Origin: Bugula neritina
Lineage: Eukaryota > Bryozoa > Gymnolaemata > Cheilostomatida > Bugulidae
Direction of reading: 5' to 3'
Assembly: GCA_964035545.1 (NCBI GenBank)
Contig: CAXIUT010000230.1
Span: 1,116,001-1,180,000 of the forward strand
Length of the DNA: 64,000 nt
Position 1 is the first letter of the stretch. Every line of letters begins with the position of its first letter. Of this stretch, positions 59,470 through 64,000 are shown one piece after another. Both the position numbers and the translations under genes were made by a program. A model generated the notes under the pieces. It worked only from the letters and a program-made list of their open reading frames with translations, was not told where the DNA came from and did no database searches.

Positions 59470-61873
59470 TACTGAAACATACGGCAATATACCAAAATAT
59501 ACTGCGACACCTTGAAAAATACTGCAACATACGAAATATACTGCAAGTGGTGCAACATACTGAAATACAATGTGACACACTGGAATACACTGCAACATAC
59601 TGCAACATACTGCAACATACTGAAATACACTGTAACATATTGAATTACACTGCATCATACTGCAACATACTGAAAAACACTGGAACTTATTGATATGCAC
59701 TGCAACTCATTGAAATATACTGCAACACACTGCAACATACGGCAGCATACCGAAATATACTGCGACACCTTGAAAAATACTGCAACATACTGAAATATAC
59801 TGCAAGTGGTGCAACATACTGAATTACACTCTAACATACTGAAATATGCTGTAGCATACTGAAATACACTGCAACACACTGAAGTATACTGTAATACACT
59901 GAAATGTAATGCAACATACTGAATTATACTGCAACATAGTGCAACATACTGAAATACACTGTGACACACTGAAATACACTGAAACATAATGCAACATACT
60001 GCAACATACTGAAATACACTGTAACATATCGAAATACACTGCAACATACTGCAACATACTGCAACATACTGAAATACACCGTAACATATCGAAATACACT
60101 GCAACATACTGCAACATACTGAAATGCACCGGAACATAATGGAATACCCTGCAACAGATTGAAATATACTGCGACAGACTGAAACATAAGGTAACACAAT
60201 GAAGTATACTGCGACACATTAAAATATACTGCAACATACTGAAATATACTGCAACATACTGAAATGTAATGTAATACACAGAAATGTACTGTAACATACT
60301 GAATTACACTCTAACATACTGAAACATGCTGTAGCATACTGAAATACACTGCAACACACTGAAGTATACTGTAATACACTGAAATGTGATGCAACATACT
60401 GAATTATACTGCAACATAGTGCAACATACTGAAATACACCACAACAAACTGCAACATACTGAAATACACTGGAACATATTGAAATACACTGCGACACATT
60501 GAAACATACTGCAACATACTGAAATACACTGGGACACATTGAAATATACTGTAACATACTGCAACATACTAAAATACACTGCAACACATTAAAATATACT
60601 GCAACATACTGAAACATACTGCAACATACGGAAATACACTGTGACACACTGAAATACACTGCAACATACTGCAACATACTGCAACATACTAAAATACACT
60701 GCAAGACATTAAAATATACTGCAACATACTGAAACATACTGCAACATACTGAAATATACTGCAACACACTGAAACATACGGCAACATACCGAAATAAACT
60801 GCGACACGTTGAAAATTATTTCAACATACTGAAATATACTGCGACGCCTTAAAATATACTGCAACATACTGAAATAGACTGCAAGTGGTGCAACATACTG
60901 AAATACACTATGACACACTGAAATACACTGAAACATACTGCAACATACTGCAACATACTGAAATATTGTGCGACACACTGAAATACACTGCAATATACTG
61001 CAACATACTGCAACATACTGAATTACACTGGAACATATTGATATACACTGCAACACATTAAAATATACTGCAACACACTGAACCATATGGCAACATACCG
61101 AAATTTACTGCGACACACTGAAAAATACTGCAACATACGAATTATACTTCAAGCGGTGCAACATACTGAAATACAATGTGACACACTGAAATACACTGCA
61201 ACATACTGCAACATACTGCAACATACTGCAACATACTGCAACATACTGAAATATTGTGCGACACATTGAAATATACTGCAACGTATTGAAATATACTGTA
61301 ACATACTGCAACATACTAAAATACACTGCAACATACTGAAATACATTGCAACACATTAAAATATACTGCGACATACTGAAACATACTGCAACATGCTGAA
61401 ATATACTGCAACATACTGAAATACACTATCACATATTGAAATATACTGCAACATACTGAATTACACTCTAACATACTGAAATATGCTGTAGCATACTGAA
61501 ATACACTGCAACACACTGAAGTATACGGTAATACACTGAAATGTAATGCAACATACCGAATTATACTGCAACATAGTGCAACATACTGAAATACACTACA
61601 ACATACTGCAACATACTGAAATACACTGGAACATATTGAAATACACTGCGACACATTGAAACATACTGCAACATACTGAAATATACTGCAAGATACTGCA
61701 ACATACTGAAACAGACTGTGACATACTGAAATACACTGCAACATACTGCAAGATACCGCAACCTACTGAAATACACTGTAACATATTGAAATACACTGCA
61801 TCATACTGCAACATACTGAATTACACTGGAACATATTGATATACACTGCAACACACTGAAATATACTGCAACA
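59470..61873. repeat. About 2.4-kb tandem duplication, copy 1
   Basis: Opens with ACTGAAACATACGGCAATAT. Matches the next copy at offset 2,404, then 2,344 after a 60-bp deletion in copy 2 near 62,460, then 2,324 after a loss of two TACTGCAACA units. This copy has the longest pure run of TACTGCAACA that I noticed, near 61,195-61,250. Confidence 0.8.
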
Positions 61874-64000
61874 CACTGAAACATACGGCAATATACCAAA
61901 ATATACTGCGACACCTTGAAAAATACTGCAACATACGAAATATACTGCAAGTGGTGCAACATACTGAAATACAATGTGACACACTGGAATACACTGCAAC
62001 ATACTGCAACATGCTGCAACATACTGAAATACACTGTAACATATTGAATTACACTGCATCATACTGCAACATACTGAAAAACACTGGAACATATTGATAT
62101 GCACTGCAACTCATTGAAATATACTGCAACACACTGCAACATACGGCAGCATACCGAAATATACTGCGACACATTGAAAAATACTGCAACATACTGAAAT
62201 ATACTGCAAGTGGTGCAACATACTGAATTACACTCTAACATACTGAAATATGCTGTAGCATACTGAAATACACTGCAACACACTGAAGTATACTGTAATA
62301 CACTGAAATGTAATGCAACATACTGAATTATACTGCAACATAGTGCAACATACTGAAATACACTGTTACACACTGAAATACACTGAAACATAATGCAACA
62401 TACTGCAACATACTGAAATACACTGTAACATATCGAAATACACTGCAACATACTGCAACATACTGAAATGCACCGGAACATAATGGAATACCTTGCAACA
62501 GATTGAAATATACTGCGACAGACTGAAACATAAGGTAACACAATGAAGTATACTGCGACACATTAAAATATACTGCAACATACTGAAATATACTGCAACA
62601 TACTGAAATGTAATGTAATATACAGAAATGTACTGTAACAAACTGAATTACACTCTAACATACTGAAACATGCTGTAGCATACTGAAATACACTGCAACA
62701 CACTGAAGTATACTGTAATACACTGAAATGTGATGCAACATACTGAATTATACTGCAACATAGTGCAACATACTGAAATATACTACAACAAACTGCAACA
62801 TACTGAAATACACTGGAACATATTGAAATACACTGCGACACATTGAAACATACTGCAACATACTGAAATACACTGGGACACATTGAAATATACTGTAACA
62901 TACTGCAACATACTAAAATACACTGCAACACATTAAAATATACTGCAACATACTGAAACATACTGCAACATACTGAAATACACTGTGACACACTGAAATA
63001 CACTGCAACATACTGCAACATACTGCAACATACTAAAATACACTGCAAGACATTAAAATATATTGCAACATACTGAAACATACTGCAACATACTGAAATA
63101 TACTGCAACACACTGAAACATACGGCAACATACCGAAATAAACTGCGACACGTTGAAAATTATTTCAACATACTGAAATATACTGCGACGCCTTAAAATA
63201 TACTGCAACATACTGAAATAGACTGCAAGTGGTGCAACATACTGAAATACACTGTGACACACTGAAATACACTGAAACATACTGCAACATACTGCAACAT
63301 ACTGAAATATTGTGCGACACACTGAAATACACTGCAATATACTGCAACATACTGCAACATACTGCATTACACTGGAACATATTGATATACACTGCAACAC
63401 ATTGAAATATACTGCAACACACTGAACCATATGGCAACATACCGAAATTTACTGCGACACACTGAAAAATACTGCAACATACGAATTATATTTCAAGCGG
63501 TGCAACATACTGAAATACAATGTGACACACTGAAATACACTGCAACATACTGCAACATACTGCAACATACTGAAATATTGTGCGACACATTGAAATATAC
63601 TGCAACGTATTGAAATATACTGTAACATACTGCAACATACTAAAATACACTGCAACATACTGAAATACATTGCAACACATTAAAATATACTGCGACATAC
63701 TGAAACATACTGCAACATGCTGAAATATACTGCAACATACTGAAATACACTATCACATATTGAAATATACTGCAACATACTGAATTACACTCTAACATAC
63801 TGAAATATGCTGTAGCATACTGAAATACACTGCAACACACTGAAGTATACGGTAATACACTGAAATGTAATGCAACATACTGAATTATACTGCAACATAG
63901 TGCAACATACTGAAATACACTACAACATACTGCAACATACTGAAATACACTGGAACATATTGAAATACACTGCGACACATTGAAACATACTGCAACATAC
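61874..64000. repeat. About 2.4-kb tandem duplication, copy 2, cut by window end
   Basis: Head-to-tail partner of copy 1. Shared marks include CATATG 61087/63431, GTTGAAAATTATTT 60807/63151 and the rare GAAGTATACGGTAATAC unit near 61,518 and 63,842. The copy is still matching at base 64,000, so the array continues beyond the window. Confidence 0.8.

Larger units (their letters stand above)
1..64000. repeat. 10-bp unit satellite array filling the window
   Basis: Nearly every position belongs to a head-to-tail 10-mer. The main forms are TACTGCAACA, TACTGAAATA, CACTGAAATA, CACTGCAACA and TATTGAAATA. C-type and A-type units tend to alternate, giving a 20-bp secondary period, with runs of two to six pure TACTGCAACA units between. 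All units keep one orientation; I saw no inverted block. The given strand is rich in A and C, and G is mostly confined to one position per unit. No stretch of 100 bases or more looks like unique sequence, so this entry covers all apparent intergenic space. An array this long with nested higher-order repeats is typical of eukaryotic satellite DNA. Its chromosomal role cannot be read from sequence alone. I do not recognise the family. Confidence 0.98.
46506..64000. repeat. Right flank domain: flank-type repeats resembling the left flank
   Basis: CATATG blocks occur at 48345, 48683, 50668, 51006, 51334, 53848, 54186, 55681, 57726, 58913, 61087 and 63431. Their haplotypes step from intermediate (48-54 kb) to the presumed ancestral form (55.7 kb onward). 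Unlike the left flank, this domain contains GTTGAAAATTATTT modules. The outer four have TTTCAAC and GCGACACG, while the one at 52,549 has the core form. Local tandem repeats of 2,852 bp and about 2.4 kb are present, and the array runs off the end of the window. Confidence 0.8.

Noticed and set aside
1-64000. CENP-B box or telomere repeat
   Set aside because: I saw no match to the TTCG...CGGGA pattern of the CENP-B box, and no TTAGGG-, TTTAGGG- or TTAGG-type runs on either strand.
1-64000. CRISPR array
   Set aside because: The regular short repeats have no unique spacers of fixed length; the supposed spacers are the same 10-mer. No cas gene is present.
1-64000. Transposon or retroelement inserted in the array
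   Set aside because: No unique-sequence block, terminal inverted repeat, poly-A tail with target duplication or transposase/reverse transcriptase frame was seen. The 10-mer runs through the whole window.

Overview
The whole 64,000-base window is one uninterrupted satellite DNA array. It is built from a 10-bp unit, TACTGCAACA, alternating with variants such as TACTGAAATA and CACTGAAATA, all in the same orientation. I see no protein-coding gene, RNA gene, transposon, CRISPR array or unique-sequence island. Tens of kilobases of layered satellite repeat point to a eukaryotic nuclear genome, in heterochromatin, a centromere or pericentromere, or a subtelomere. I do not recognise the family and cannot name the species. 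The many long reverse-strand open frames are a by-product of the 10-bp period.

Above the 10-mer lies a 20-bp alternation, then 338-, 518-, 1,226- and about 2,055-bp modules marked by rare variant units, then higher-order repeats of 2.4 to 10 kb. The clearest marker is a diverged block of about 75 bp that starts with a CATATG site and occurs 48 times. Two others, GCACCGGAAC (25 copies) and GTTGAAAATTATTT (16 copies), mark the same higher-order structure.

The layout has three parts. A left flank (1 to about 10,967) is an older, mixed mosaic with 570-, 1,176-, 2,377- and about 7,000-bp repeats. A core (about 10,968 to 46,505) is more homogeneous. It contains a 10,219-bp higher-order unit in tandem, a 5.87-kb tandem duplication inside the second copy, and a 4,865-bp tandem duplication straddling the core/flank boundary. 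A right flank (46,506 to 64,000) resembles the left flank again: 45.63-48.33 kb aligns with 2.94-5.64 kb at a constant offset of 42,692. It carries its own 2,852-bp, about 2.4-kb and 9,931-bp repeats.

The most informative signal is a three-site haplotype in the CATATG block. It runs in nested steps from the outer flanks to the core, as expected if new copies arose in the middle and displaced older ones outward. Several diagnostic differences are CG in the flanks and TG or CA in the core, which fits decay of methylated CpG. Two-to-four-unit deletions, 9-bp and 11-bp units and repeated breakpoints at CAAGTGGTG blocks show how unequal exchange shaped the array. Boundaries were read by eye and may be off by a few units unless stated as exact.
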